From positions 124,001-188,000 of the forward strand of contig NZ_CP041970.1 in assembly GCF_009884975.1 (NCBI RefSeq): DNA of 64,000 nt, given 5' to 3'. The stretch's first letter is position 1, and each line of letters begins with the position of its first letter. A program made the translations under genes and the position numbers. The notes under the pieces were generated by a model. The model made no database searches, had not been told where the DNA came from, and saw nothing but the letters and a program-made list of their open reading frames with translations. Source of the DNA: Acinetobacter dispersus. GTDB taxonomy: Bacteria > Pseudomonadota > Gammaproteobacteria > Pseudomonadales > Moraxellaceae. This document shows positions 51,703 to 61,138 of the stretch, piece by piece.

Positions 51703-53154
51703 CTTTTCATCCCAAAAAGCGTCCTGAGCAGATAAGCCTTGTAACTTTTTCGCCGCTTTTTTTGCCACATGTGGTTGCTGAGCCTTAACCCAACCTAATG
51801 CAAATAAAAACTGCGGGTATTCAGCAGTTTGTTGCTCAAAGATTTGCTTAGCAACAAACAGGTCATTATAAAAGCCTAAATATTCCTGAATTGGCTGTAA
51901 CTTATTTAAGAATTGTTGAACCTCTTTTTCAGGAAAAATCCCTGCAATAAAGTCGATGCAATAACGCAATTGTTTGACACGCTTACGAGTACGATGTTGT
52001 TGCTCAACTTCTAAAGTTAAAAACTGAACTGCATCTTTTAGAATCTTTTGGTAAAGCTTGGTTAAACTTTTAGCTGCTTGTTTAGAAAGTTTAGATTTAG
52101 ACTCATGCTCACTATAGGTGAAGCTGAGTAATGCTAAAAATAGCTGTGTGGTTTTAGTGTGACTTAATAACTGAGAAACACTGCTGTCAACACTCTCAGG
52201 GAATGGAAAATCAAAATCACAGACTTCTTTTACTAAAGGAATAACAGAATCTTGAATCGCATCATTATCGCGTGATTGACCTAATGCTCTAAAAATATCA
52301 GCCAATTGGCTTTCCCAAGTAGGATCAATGTGCGCAGACCAGTTAGAAAAATGCTTTAAAGCAGAACGTAAACGACGTAAACCAACACGAGCTTGGTGAA
52401 TATGATCCGCTTCGGCTACACCGTCAGCAATTGCGGCTGCATTGGGTAAGATATGATTAAGGGTATTTTCGATAATCAGTTTGATTGCTTGTTCAGCACT
52501 GACATTTTTCTCTAGGCTTAGTGATTTCGCTTTGGTGGCAGGGGATACCGTTTTGCCAATAGCCAATAAATTACCACGTTCAGCCTTACTGCGCACATCA
52601 AGCCAGAGTTGATATTTATCTACCCATGTTTTGGTAAAATTAATCAGAGACTGTGCTGACCCTTGTTTTAACTCAAATTCAACTTCGCAGATTTTGGCTT
52701 GATCGGTTGGAGTACGGATTTCGCCATCGTCTAAGCAGACTTCAATTTGAGCCCCCTCAAACTCGAATACATGGAAAGTACGCTGTACGTCAGTTTGAAA
52801 TTGCAACTGTAGTTCAGCCGGCTCTTCACCTAAAACATCGCGGAGTACGGTTTGGACTGTTTGATTATGTTTGTATAAAGATAAATCTAGTTCAGGTTCT
52901 TCAGCACATTTGCCTAAATAAATATCTTCTTCGATGCGTTGTAAATGGTTTTTACTGGCAGCTTTAAAGGTTTGCACCCAATGTTCACCTTCTTGACGCA
53001 GACGAATCGCAACATAATTTTTTGCCAGTAAACGGTCGGCGGTATCATAGTATTTTGCTTGTAGCTGAATTTTCTGTGCTTTTTGTTTGCTTAAAACTTG
53101 TAACACACTTTTTTTCTTAGATTCAGGGAGTTGAAATTTTAGCTCTATTTCCAT
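51697..53154 (-). CDS. CYTH and CHAD domain protein (inorganic triphosphatase-like)
   Basis: From the ATG at 53154 the protein is 485 aa. The N-terminal CYTH domain begins with the ExExK motif (MEIELKFQL) and has YYDTADRLLAKNYVAIRLR and EVCLDDGEIRTP; the C-terminal CHAD domain (about 225-475) has HQARVGLRRLRSALKHFSNW and RTRKRVKQLRYCIDFIAGIF. This arrangement equals E. coli YgiF, a tripolyphosphatase. CHAD domains bind polyphosphate granules, which links it to ppk1 in the same window. GGAG lies 11 bp before the ATG. Confidence 0.9.
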   Translation of the reverse strand: MEIELKFQLPESKKKSVLQVLSKQKAQKIQLQAKYYDTADRLLAKNYVAIRLRQEGEHWVQTFKAASKNHLQRIEEDIYLGKCAEEPELDLSLYKHNQTVQTVLRDVLGEEPAELQLQFQTDVQRTFHVFEFEGAQIEVCLDDGEIRTPTDQAKICEVEFELKQGSAQSLINFTKTWVDKYQLWLDVRSKAERGNLLAIGKTVSPATKAKSLSLEKNVSAEQAIKLIIENTLNHILPNAAAIADGVAEADHIHQARVGLRRLRSALKHFSNWSAHIDPTWESQLADIFRALGQSRDNDAIQDSVIPLVKEVCDFDFPFPESVDSSVSQLLSHTKTTQLFLALLSFTYSEHESKSKLSKQAAKSLTKLYQKILKDAVQFLTLEVEQQHRTRKRVKQLRYCIDFIAGIFPEKEVQQFLNKLQPIQEYLGFYNDLFVAKQIFEQQTAEYPQFLFALGWVKAQQPHVAKKAAKKLQGLSAQDAFWDEKR

Positions 53155-53331
53155 GATGTTATGACTCCTGACCACCGAGAATGATATAGACAAAACTTAG
53201 TATAACTTGTTGATCTCAAAAATCATTGTAAAGTTGTTTTAAGCTTGGAAAGGATGGCACGCAATGACTTTATTTTGTACAGAAAATGCATTAACGTGTG
53301 GAGAGTCTTGCACGATTAGGATGATCTAAAA

Positions 53332-53703
53332 ATGAATGCACCAGCGAATATTACCAAGCCAGTGGAATTTTCATTACCTATTAAAAACTATGATGAATTT
53401 TATCACTTTTATTTAACAGAACATCGCAGTATTGCCAGCCGTCGTTTGCACGTCGCAGGCAGCTCGGTCGGTTTATATTTCTTTAGTAAAGCGATTCGTA
53501 AACGTCAGGCAAAATATGCTTTGTATGGTTTGGTATCAGGCTATGCGTGTGCTTGGGTTGGGCATTTTTTCTTTGAACATAATAAGCCTGCCAGTTTTAA
53601 ACAACCGTTGTATAGCTTTATCTCAGATTGGCGCATGTTGTCAGACGTTGCACGTGGTCGTTTAAGTCTGATCGATCGTCAGTTTGATAAAATTGATTCT
53701 TAA
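53332..53703 (+). CDS. DUF962 / Mpo1-like membrane protein
   Basis: The 123-aa protein has the DUF962 pattern: EFYHFYLTEHRSIASRRLHV, a hydrophobic pair of helices and WVGHFFFEHNKPASFKQPLY ending in SFISDWRMLSD. The His residues match those that bind Fe2+ in yeast Mpo1, a dioxygenase acting on 2-hydroxy fatty acids. Bacterial function is not established. A terminator follows 18 bp after the stop codon. Confidence 0.85.
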   Translation: MNAPANITKPVEFSLPIKNYDEFYHFYLTEHRSIASRRLHVAGSSVGLYFFSKAIRKRQAKYALYGLVSGYACAWVGHFFFEHNKPASFKQPLYSFISDWRMLSDVARGRLSLIDRQFDKIDS

Positions 53704-53720
53704 AATTGGTTTAATACTTC

Positions 53721-53745
53721 AAAAGCTGCTTTAGCAGCTTTTTTA
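53721..53745 (+). terminator. Terminator of the DUF962 gene
   Basis: The stem AAAAGCTGCT/AGCAGCTTTT with a TT loop and T-run. Confidence 0.9.
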
Positions 53746-53856
53746 TTTGCTCTGATTTGCATCGGTTAATGATGTAAATACACTCACTATCTTTAATTTT
53801 CAAACAAGAAAATATACCCTGAGGCTAATGTAATTATAGTGAATAGTGAAACGTTC

Positions 53857-54468
53857 ATGCGCGGTCTTTATCTCATCACCAATGATGATCCAATCCAATT
53901 ATTATTAGAAAAATTAGATGTGGCTCTAGCAACAGGACAGGTTGCGATTCTGCAATATCGTCGTAAGAAAGTGGCAAAAGCAGATCAGCCAAGTGAAGTC
54001 GAGCAGATCAAAGCACTCTGTGAAAAGCATCAAGTCCCATTTGTCATTAATGATGATTTAGCACTGGCGGAACAATTTGGTTTAGGTGTGCATCTTGGAC
54101 AATCTGATGGTGAAATAAGTGATGCGGCTGCACGCTTACCCCAAGGTGTGATTATTGGTCGTACCTGCTTAAATTCACTGGAATTGGCTGAAAAGGCGAT
54201 TGCTGATGGTGCAACTTATGTGGCCTTTGGTGCAGTCTATGCAACCTCAACTAAACCTGAAGCGGGTAATGTTGGGATTGAAGTCATCAAACAGGCGAAA
54301 CAAAAGTTTGCCGTACCGATTTGTGCAATTGGTGGTTTGACCGTTGAAAATTCTCAAGTCGTGATTGAGGCTGGGGCAAGCCTTTGTGCGGTAATTAGTG
54401 ATATATTAGGGCGATCAACATCCGAAATTCCTGCTCGTGTTGATGCGTGGGCAAAGTTATTTGCCTAA
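53857..54468 (+). CDS. thiE: Thiamine-phosphate synthase
   Basis: The (beta/alpha)8 protein (203 aa from this ATG) has MRGLYLITNDDPIQL, the diphosphate-binding VAILQYRRKK, INDDLALAEQFGLGVHLGQS, GAVYATSTKPEAG and PICAIGGLTVEN, all ThiE signatures. It joins HMP-PP and THZ-P to make thiamine phosphate. An in-frame GTG 18 bp upstream (53839) is an alternative start; ribosome binding sites are weak for both. No TPP riboswitch is visible upstream. hemL follows 83 bp later in the same direction. Confidence 0.93.
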   Translation: MRGLYLITNDDPIQLLLEKLDVALATGQVAILQYRRKKVAKADQPSEVEQIKALCEKHQVPFVINDDLALAEQFGLGVHLGQSDGEISDAAARLPQGVIIGRTCLNSLELAEKAIADGATYVAFGAVYATSTKPEAGNVGIEVIKQAKQKFAVPICAIGGLTVENSQVVIEAGASLCAVISDILGRSTSEIPARVDAWAKLFA

Positions 54469-54551
54469 TTTTATGCATCCATATTGCGGAACTTTCATGG
54501 TTTCTCGGAACTTCAAACATTCCTTGTCCTCGATTCTAGGTTGAGCCTTAT

Positions 54552-55850
54552 ATGAGTTTATCTCCAAAGCAAGAACAGTTATTTAAACAAGCAAATAAAC
54601 ATATTCCAGGTGGCGTAAATTCACCTGTACGTGCATTTAACGGTGTTGGTGGTACGCCTGTCTTTATTGAAAAGGCAAAGGGGGCGTACTTATGGGATGT
54701 CGATGGCAAACGCTATGTTGACTATGTGGGTTCATGGGGACCAATGATTTTGGGTCATGCACATCCTGATATTATCCACGCGGTACAAACTGCAGCGGAA
54801 GATGGTCTAAGTTTTGGTGCACCAACGGTATATGAAACCACTTTGGCAGACACCATTTGCGAGATCATGCCTTCAATTGAATTGGTACGTATGACCAGCT
54901 CAGGTACTGAAGCAACTATGACTGCGATTCGTCTGGCACGTGGTTATACTGGGCGCGACAAGATTGTGAAATTTGAAGGCTGCTATCACGGTCATTCAGA
55001 TTCACTCTTGGTAAAAGCGGGTTCAGGCTTATTGACGCTTGGTGAAGGTGAGCCAACCTCAAAAGGCGTACCTGCCGATTTCGCCAAACATACCTTAACG
55101 CTGCCGTATAACAATATTGAAGCGTTGAAAGAATGCTTTAGCAAATTTGGCCATGAGATTGCGGGTGTGATCATTGAGCCTGTTGCAGGTAATATGAATT
55201 TGGTGACACCAATCGATGGTTTCTTGCAAGCGATTCGTGATGTGTGCGATGAATACAAATCGGTCTTTATCATTGATGAAGTAATGACAGGTTTCCGTGT
55301 TGCATTGGGCGGTGCACAATCGGTGTATAAGGTTAAACCTGATTTGACTACTTTGGGTAAAATTATTGGTGCAGGCTTGCCGGTTGGTGCTTTTGGTGGT
55401 AAACGTGAAATCATGGAATGCATTGCACCTTTAGGTGGGGTTTACCAAGCAGGTACATTGTCAGGTAATCCATTGGCAATGCGTGCAGGTATTGCGATGT
55501 TCAAACACCTTCGTGAACCAGAGTTTTATGACAAGCTGGCTGCACAGCTCGCAAAATTACTTGCAGGTTTGCAGGCTGCGGCAGACGAAGCGGGTATTCC
55601 ATTTAAGACCCAGCAAGTGGGTGGCATGTTCGGCTTGTATTTCACCGATCAAGAGGACATTACTAGCTTTGATTCAATGTTAGCCTGTGATGTTGAAGCA
55701 TTTAAGAAATTCTTCCACGGTATGTTAAAGCGTGGTGTCTATCTTGCTCCATCTGCATTTGAAGCCGGATTTATCTCGTCTATGCATTCAGATCAAGATA
55801 TTGCAGAGACCATTCAGGCAGCAAAAGAAACATTTGCAGAAATGAAATAA
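54552..55850 (+). CDS. hemL: Glutamate-1-semialdehyde 2,1-aminomutase
   Basis: The 432-aa PLP enzyme has [67 protein letters not shown] and the PLP-binding Lys270 in [19 protein letters not shown]. It makes 5-aminolevulinate, the first committed tetrapyrrole precursor, by the C5 pathway. Length and motifs are normal. A terminator follows. Confidence 0.96.
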   Translation: MSLSPKQEQLFKQANKHIPGGVNSPVRAFNGVGGTPVFIEKAKGAYLWDVDGKRYVDYVGSWGPMILGHAHPDIIHAVQTAAEDGLSFGAPTVYETTLADTICEIMPSIELVRMTSSGTEATMTAIRLARGYTGRDKIVKFEGCYHGHSDSLLVKAGSGLLTLGEGEPTSKGVPADFAKHTLTLPYNNIEALKECFSKFGHEIAGVIIEPVAGNMNLVTPIDGFLQAIRDVCDEYKSVFIIDEVMTGFRVALGGAQSVYKVKPDLTTLGKIIGAGLPVGAFGGKREIMECIAPLGGVYQAGTLSGNPLAMRAGIAMFKHLREPEFYDKLAAQLAKLLAGLQAAADEAGIPFKTQQVGGMFGLYFTDQEDITSFDSMLACDVEAFKKFFHGMLKRGVYLAPSAFEAGFISSMHSDQDIAETIQAAKETFAEMK

Positions 55851-55867
55851 TGCTGTGATGCATACAG

Positions 55868-55895
55868 AAGCCCGATTTGTTCGGGCTTTTTTTAT
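55868..55895 (+). terminator. Terminator of hemL
   Basis: The stem AAGCCCGA/TCGGGCTT with a 5-nt loop and T-run. Confidence 0.9.
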
Positions 55896-56177
55896 CGGCG
55901 CATTTTACTTGAGCTGAATAGAGAGCTTAACCAGTTTAAAAATAATAGATGATCGTAACGGAATCTTACCCAGTTCCCAGCTGTTCGTATGATCAACCTC
56001 AGCGACGAAGCATAAAGATAAACAATCTTTACTGTACCGGAAGGTGAAATAATGCTTGAATAGTAAACTATATTTGCGTTGGTCTTAGGCTGTGCTTTGG
56101 GCTTGCATAGGCTGTAGATTGCAGCTGTATCATATCTAAAAGCTTTTTATAAGAAACCCATAGGAATGGAGTAAAAC
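55896..56177. other. Intergenic region before the GlcG/HbpS-family gene
   Basis: Between the hemL terminator and the next start I see no gene and no strong repeat. GGAATGGAG just before 56178 is the ribosome binding site of the downstream gene. Confidence 0.5.
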
Positions 56178-56594
56178 ATGAAAACTAAACATTATTTAAC
56201 GTCCGCTGATGTGGAAATTTTAGTTGAAGCAGCATTGCAATATGCAACAGCGCACAGCTTTAATGTCAGCATTGCAGTTGTCGATGACGGTGGAACTTTA
56301 TTAATGATGAAGCGTATGGATGGCGCATCGGTATTATCGACACAGATTTGCCAAGAAAAAGCACAATCTGCTGCGGTCAGCCGAAGAACCACCAAGGCAT
56401 CCGAAGATATGATCCGTGATGGTAAGATCGGCTTTTTAACCATCAATGCAGCAAAAGGCATGTTAGAAGGTGGTGAGCCGATTGTATATCAAGGGCAGGT
56501 TGTCGGGGCTGTTGGTATTTCGGGCGTGCAATCTTTTCAAGATGCGGAAATTGCCCAACATGCAATTCAACAATTTCTAGAGCAACAGACCTAA
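56178..56594 (+). CDS. GlcG/HbpS (DUF336) family heme-binding-like protein
   Basis: The 138-aa protein shows the family layout: LTSADVEILVEAALQYATAH, NVSIAVVDDGGTLLMMKRMD, a middle with ICQEKAQSAAVSRRTTK and the Gly-rich end GGEPIVYQGQVVGAVGISG. HbpS of Streptomyces binds heme; GlcG is encoded with glycolate genes. Neither context is seen here, although hemL is the upstream neighbour. Function uncertain. Confidence 0.82.
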   Translation: MKTKHYLTSADVEILVEAALQYATAHSFNVSIAVVDDGGTLLMMKRMDGASVLSTQICQEKAQSAAVSRRTTKASEDMIRDGKIGFLTINAAKGMLEGGEPIVYQGQVVGAVGISGVQSFQDAEIAQHAIQQFLEQQT

Positions 56595-56694
56595 ATCATC
56601 CTGTAAATGCGATTCTGGATGAAATATCGAGAGAAACACGAAAAAAATCAGTAAAAATACGTGTCATGCATTGTAATTCAGCGCCAAGCTTTTT

Positions 56695-57381
56695 ATGATT
56701 GCCCGCTTGTTTTCATCCAGTCGTTGGAAGGTTACCTTGAATGATTTTCTAAGTGAATATTTGATTCATCGTGATGAAGATTTTATGGTCATCCATAAAC
56801 CTGCAGGCTTACTTACTGTGCCGGGGAAAACACCCGATTTACAAGATTGTTTGATCAATCGTTTATTAGAATTAGAACCAAAAACTTTACTGATTCATCG
56901 TTTAGATCGTGATACTTCTGGCATCTTAGTGTTTGGTTTATCCAAATTTGGACAAAGCAATATTTCGCGCCAGTTTCAAGATCGTCAAACCTCAAAAATT
57001 TATCAAGCTTTGGTTGCCGGACATTTAGAAGGTCAGGGCGTCGTCGATATCCCTGTGATTTATGATCCAAGCCGTCCACCATTGCATATTGTGGATGCTT
57101 CCTATCACAAGCCTGCATTAACCGAATGGCAAGCGATCGAACATTTAGAAATTCAAGGGCAAGTTGTAACTCGAGTTAAACTTATTCCGATTACAGGGCG
57201 TTCACATCAGCTTCGTGTGCATATGCAATATTTAGGTCATCCGATTCTAGGCGATACCTTATATGCCACGCCAGAACAGCAACAGCTTTATCCGCGTTTG
57301 TGCTTACATGCAACGCAATTGAGCTTTGCGCATCCTAAAACAGGTGCACAACTCAGCTTTGATTGTGCAGTACCGTTTTAG
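56695..57381 (+). CDS. rluA: RluA-family pseudouridine synthase
   Basis: The 228-aa protein has the RluA core: FMVIHKPAGLLTVPGK, IHRLDRDTSGILVFGLSK with catalytic Asp, ITGRSHQLRVHMQYLGHPIL and LCLHATQLSFAHPKTG. No S4 domain is present, as in RluA, which modifies 23S U746 and tRNA U32. The first ATG (56695) has a weak ribosome binding site. A TTG at 56737 has GGAAGG 6 bp upstream and would give 214 aa, so it may be the real start. Confidence 0.9.
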   Translation: MIARLFSSSRWKVTLNDFLSEYLIHRDEDFMVIHKPAGLLTVPGKTPDLQDCLINRLLELEPKTLLIHRLDRDTSGILVFGLSKFGQSNISRQFQDRQTSKIYQALVAGHLEGQGVVDIPVIYDPSRPPLHIVDASYHKPALTEWQAIEHLEIQGQVVTRVKLIPITGRSHQLRVHMQYLGHPILGDTLYATPEQQQLYPRLCLHATQLSFAHPKTGAQLSFDCAVPF

Positions 57382-57525
57382 TCTAAAAACTTTTTTATGA
57401 AACACGATGTGATGCACGCTATTTGATTGCGCTTTGTGTCAAAATACATCGTTGAAAACTACATAAAATGCCTTAACTTTTATTTGGGTCAGGGCATAAA
57501 ATATGTAGGCTAACTTGAGATAAAG

Positions 57526-60363
57526 GTGGAAAAATTGCAGCAGTTTGCTATTGGTCAACGTTGGTTATCAGATACTGAAACTGAACTCGGTTTAGGGGTT
57601 CTTATTGATGTAGATGAACGTTCTATCAGCATTTTATTCCCTAAAAGTGATGAAACTCGTGTTTATGCACGAAACAACGCGCCTTTAACTCGTATCATCT
57701 TTAATGTAAAAGATGAAGTACAAGATCAAGAAGGGATTAAATGGATTGTTGAATCCATTGAAGATCGCCATGGTGTACTTCGTTATGATGTTGTTCGCAC
57801 CTTAGAAAATGGTGAGCAAGAGCGTAAGGCACTGAATGAAACTCGTATCGGTGCGCAAATCCAGCTGTCAAAACCTTTAGAACGTCTGTTAGCAAGTCAA
57901 GTCGATTATAAAGAGTGGTATGACCTCCGTATTGAAGCGATGTTGTTGCAAGCACAAATGCACACCAGCCCTTTACGTGGTTTTCTTGGTGCGCGTGTGG
58001 GTTTGATTCCACATCAACTTTATATCGCACATGAAGTCGGTAAACGTTTTGCACCACGTGTCTTGTTAGCGGATGAAGTGGGTTTAGGTAAAACCATTGA
58101 AGCAGGTTTGATTATCCATCAACAACTGAAAACAGGCCGTTCAGAACGTATCCTGATTTTAGTACCAGATTCATTACAATATCAGTGGATGATTGAAATG
58201 CGTCGTCGTTTCAATCTGCAATTCTCTCTGTTTGATTTAACGCGTACAGCATCGATCAAAGAACATGATCCTGATCTCAATCCATTCCTGACTGAACAAT
58301 GCATTATTGCCAGTGTTGACTTGATGGTTGACCATGATGATTTGCGCGAACAAGCCATTGAAGCTGGTTTTGATTTACTTGTGGTTGATGAAGCACATCA
58401 CTTGATGTGGAGTGAAGAAGAAGGCGGTAATGACCGCTACGATTTGGTTGAAGAATTGTCTGAACAAACGGCGGGTGTGTTACTTCTGACCGCAACACCT
58501 GAGCAATTAGGGGTTGAAAGCCATTTTGCACGTTTACGTTTGCTTGATCCGCAACGTTTCAGCAGTCTTGACCGTTTCCTTGATGAAGAAGAACAATATC
58601 AACAAACTGCAAAAATTGCAGAAGTGTTGATGTCAGATGAAGCATTAACAGAAGAGCATTTAGCTGCACTTGAAGGCTTATTGGGTCATCGTATTGATGA
58701 TCAGCCTGAGCATCGTATGCGTGCGATTCATGAATTATTAGACCGTCATGGTACAGGTCGTATCTTATTCCGTAATACCCGTGAAGCGATTCAAGGTTTC
58801 CCAGGCCGTGATTGCCAACCTGCGCCACTGCCAGCACCAGAAGATTGGTCATTTGATGGCAAAATGCGTGAGCAAATGTGGCCTGAAGAAGGTCAACTTG
58901 ATGGTGCGTGGATGGAAAATGATCCGCGTGTGCCATGGTTGATGGAAGTTTTACGTAAAGATTTAAAACACAAAAAAGTGTTGTTGATCGCGCGTAGTGG
59001 ACCAGTGGTTGAAGCACTGGAAAATGTATTACGTTTACATGCGGGTATTCGTACCGCTATGTTCCATGAGGGTATGAGTTTATTAGAGCGTGACCAAGCT
59101 GCGGCATATTTTGCAGAAGACAGTTATGGTGCTCAGATTTTACTTTGTTCGGAAATTGGTTCGGAAGGGCGTAACTTCCAGTTTGCCAGTGATTTAGTTT
59201 TATTTGATTTACCCGCAAACCCTGACGTACTTGAGCAGCGTATTGGTCGTTTGGATCGTATCGGTCAAGAAAATCGTATTCAGATCCATGTGCCATATTT
59301 GATGGGTACAGCACAAGAACGTATGTTCCGTTGGTACAACGAAGCACTCAATATTTTCAGCAGTATTTCTCCAACAGCGCAAACGCTGCAAGAGAACTTT
59401 ATTGTTGAATTAAAAGATTGCTTATTGGCAGACCAAGGCCAGACTTTTGAAGATTTGCTTGAAGAAGTCAATGTACAGCGTCAAGCCTTGGAAGCTGAAT
59501 TACAGGCAGGTCGTGACCGTTTGCTTGAGTACAACTCTTGCCGTCCAGTGGTTGCACAAGGCATTGTACAAGCACTTGAAGATTATGATGACAACACCAC
59601 TTTGCCAATGTTTGTGAAGCGTTTCATGTCATCAACCAATATTGATTTTGATGAGCAAAGCAATGGTACAGTGATCATTAAGCCGACTGATCAAATGCAA
59701 GTTCAAGGAATTACCTTAGACGAAGAAGGGATGACTGCGACCTTCTATCGTGATCAGGCCCAAATCCGTGAAGATGCACAATATTTGACTTTGGAACATC
59801 CGTTTATTGAAAGTGTGATGGAAATGATCCGTACACAATCATTTGGTAGTACCAATGTTGCCTTACTAAAATCAAATGCATTGAAACAAGGTTCGGTGTT
59901 ATTGGAAGTATGGTTCAAGGTCGATGTCGTTGCACCAAAAGCCTTAAATTTACCATCAAGCTTACCAAAGCAATTGATTCGTGTATTGCTGAGTGAAAAT
60001 GGTCAGGACTTGTCAGCGAAGATTGACCCAAGCATTTTACGTCCATACTTACACCATTTAGATGGCAATAGTTGCCGACAAGTAGTGAAAGCACGTCGTG
60101 ATGTGATCGAAACACGTTATGCGCAAGCTTTAGACATTGCTAAAACTTCTTTGCCAGAATTGATGCAACAAGCTAAAGAGCATTACAGCGGCAAATGGCA
60201 ATATGAGATTGACCGTTTAAGCTATCTCAAGCAATTTAACCCAAGTATTCGTGAAGATGAGATTGAGCGTTTACAGAAATTCCAGAAAGAAGGCTTAGGT
60301 CTATTGGATGGTCTATCTGTGACACCAGAAGCGATTCAAGTTTTGGTTGTGGTTAAGCCATAA
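57526..60363 (+). CDS. rapA: RNA polymerase-associated ATPase RapA
   Basis: The 945-aa SWI2/SNF2 protein has an N-terminal Tudor-like region (QRWLSDTETELGLGVLIDVD), Walker A in LADEVGLGKTIEAGLII (183-194), DEAHHL (about 280), the second RecA domain with CSEIGSEGRNFQFASDLVLF and EQRIGRLDRIGQENRIQIHV, and RapA-specific C-terminal regions. It binds core RNA polymerase and promotes recycling. The start is GTG at 57526 or a TTG at 57538, which is better placed behind AAAGGTGG and would begin MQQFAIGQRW. Confidence 0.96.
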   Translation: MEKLQQFAIGQRWLSDTETELGLGVLIDVDERSISILFPKSDETRVYARNNAPLTRIIFNVKDEVQDQEGIKWIVESIEDRHGVLRYDVVRTLENGEQERKALNETRIGAQIQLSKPLERLLASQVDYKEWYDLRIEAMLLQAQMHTSPLRGFLGARVGLIPHQLYIAHEVGKRFAPRVLLADEVGLGKTIEAGLIIHQQLKTGRSERILILVPDSLQYQWMIEMRRRFNLQFSLFDLTRTASIKEHDPDLNPFLTEQCIIASVDLMVDHDDLREQAIEAGFDLLVVDEAHHLMWSEEEGGNDRYDLVEELSEQTAGVLLLTATPEQLGVESHFARLRLLDPQRFSSLDRFLDEEEQYQQTAKIAEVLMSDEALTEEHLAALEGLLGHRIDDQPEHRMRAIHELLDRHGTGRILFRNTREAIQGFPGRDCQPAPLPAPEDWSFDGKMREQMWPEEGQLDGAWMENDPRVPWLMEVLRKDLKHKKVLLIARSGPVVEALENVLRLHAGIRTAMFHEGMSLLERDQAAAYFAEDSYGAQILLCSEIGSEGRNFQFASDLVLFDLPANPDVLEQRIGRLDRIGQENRIQIHVPYLMGTAQERMFRWYNEALNIFSSISPTAQTLQENFIVELKDCLLADQGQTFEDLLEEVNVQRQALEAELQAGRDRLLEYNSCRPVVAQGIVQALEDYDDNTTLPMFVKRFMSSTNIDFDEQSNGTVIIKPTDQMQVQGITLDEEGMTATFYRDQAQIREDAQYLTLEHPFIESVMEMIRTQSFGSTNVALLKSNALKQGSVLLEVWFKVDVVAPKALNLPSSLPKQLIRVLLSENGQDLSAKIDPSILRPYLHHLDGNSCRQVVKARRDVIETRYAQALDIAKTSLPELMQQAKEHYSGKWQYEIDRLSYLKQFNPSIREDEIERLQKFQKEGLGLLDGLSVTPEAIQVLVVVKP

Positions 60364-60376
60364 TTAAAACAGCAAT

Positions 60377-60407
60377 AAAAAAGAGGACTCGAATGGTCCT
60401 CTTTTTT
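60377..60407. terminator. Bidirectional terminator between rapA and dps
   Basis: The stem AAAAAAGAGGAC/GTCCTCTTTTTT with a 7-nt loop and T-runs on both strands. Confidence 0.9.
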
Positions 60408-60422
60408 ATGCCTTGAATAAAC

Positions 60423-60920
60423 TTAGTTTTGATCGATATTGGCTTCCAAGAACCATAAATATTGATCTAGATCTTCGAGTGCCGCATGAATAATATCTTC
60501 AGAAATCGGATCTTGAATTTCTTCAATGGTGTCGCGTAGATGATTGGCAACCACGCCATAGCGATCTGCCAGTTCTTTTAAGTGATCTTGTACCGCATGA
60601 ATGGCGACAGGATAGGGTTTCAGATGCGATGTTTCCGCAACAGTTTGCGTTGTACCTAACGCCGTTCCACCAATCTGTACGGCACGCTCTGCAACATTGT
60701 CTAAATGAGTGATTAGTGAGGTACGGAACATATCCAACATTTCATGCACCGCAATAAAATTGCTACCCCGCATGTTCCAATGTGCTTGCTTGGTCAATAA
60801 TGAAAGATCAATCAAGTTGGCAAGGATCTGATTTAATATTTTTACTGTGGCCTCTTTGATCGAGTCATCTAAATTATTACGTGTATATACTTTTAAAGAT
60901 TTTGCTGCTGAAGAACTCAT
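60423..60920 (-). CDS. dps: Dps-family DNA-binding ferritin-like protein
   Basis: From the ATG at 60920 the protein is 165 aa. The ferroxidase-site residues lie in [20 protein letters not shown] and [20 protein letters not shown]; the four-helix bundle continues with [20 protein letters not shown] and [11 protein letters not shown]. The N-terminal [16 protein letters not shown] is a short basic tail that could bind DNA. Dps stores iron and protects DNA from peroxide in stationary phase. GAGG precedes this ATG; a TTG five codons upstream is rejected. Confidence 0.94.
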   Translation of the reverse strand: MSSSAAKSLKVYTRNNLDDSIKEATVKILNQILANLIDLSLLTKQAHWNMRGSNFIAVHEMLDMFRTSLITHLDNVAERAVQIGGTALGTTQTVAETSHLKPYPVAIHAVQDHLKELADRYGVVANHLRDTIEEIQDPISEDIIHAALEDLDQYLWFLEANIDQN

Positions 60921-61138
60921 AGTTACCTCATTCAATTATAATGTGATGAAACATAGTGAATAAAAACCATTCGATTCATCACTAGCTTATCTCTTGAATC
61001 AGCGTTTGAGTGTTTTCATTTTCTAGGCTTTTGTAAGTTTGCTTATCATCAATTTTCTTTTTGATAATACTCGTTTGAATTCAGATTAATTGATGATTTC
61101 ATCTGTTAAACTACATATATAAGTGTTAAAAAAAATTG

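Noticed and set aside
53746..53856. Possible TPP riboswitch before thiE
   Set aside because: The region has CTGAGG-like letters but not the conserved CTGAGA and ACC...GAACCTGA elements in order, and is too short for the aptamer.
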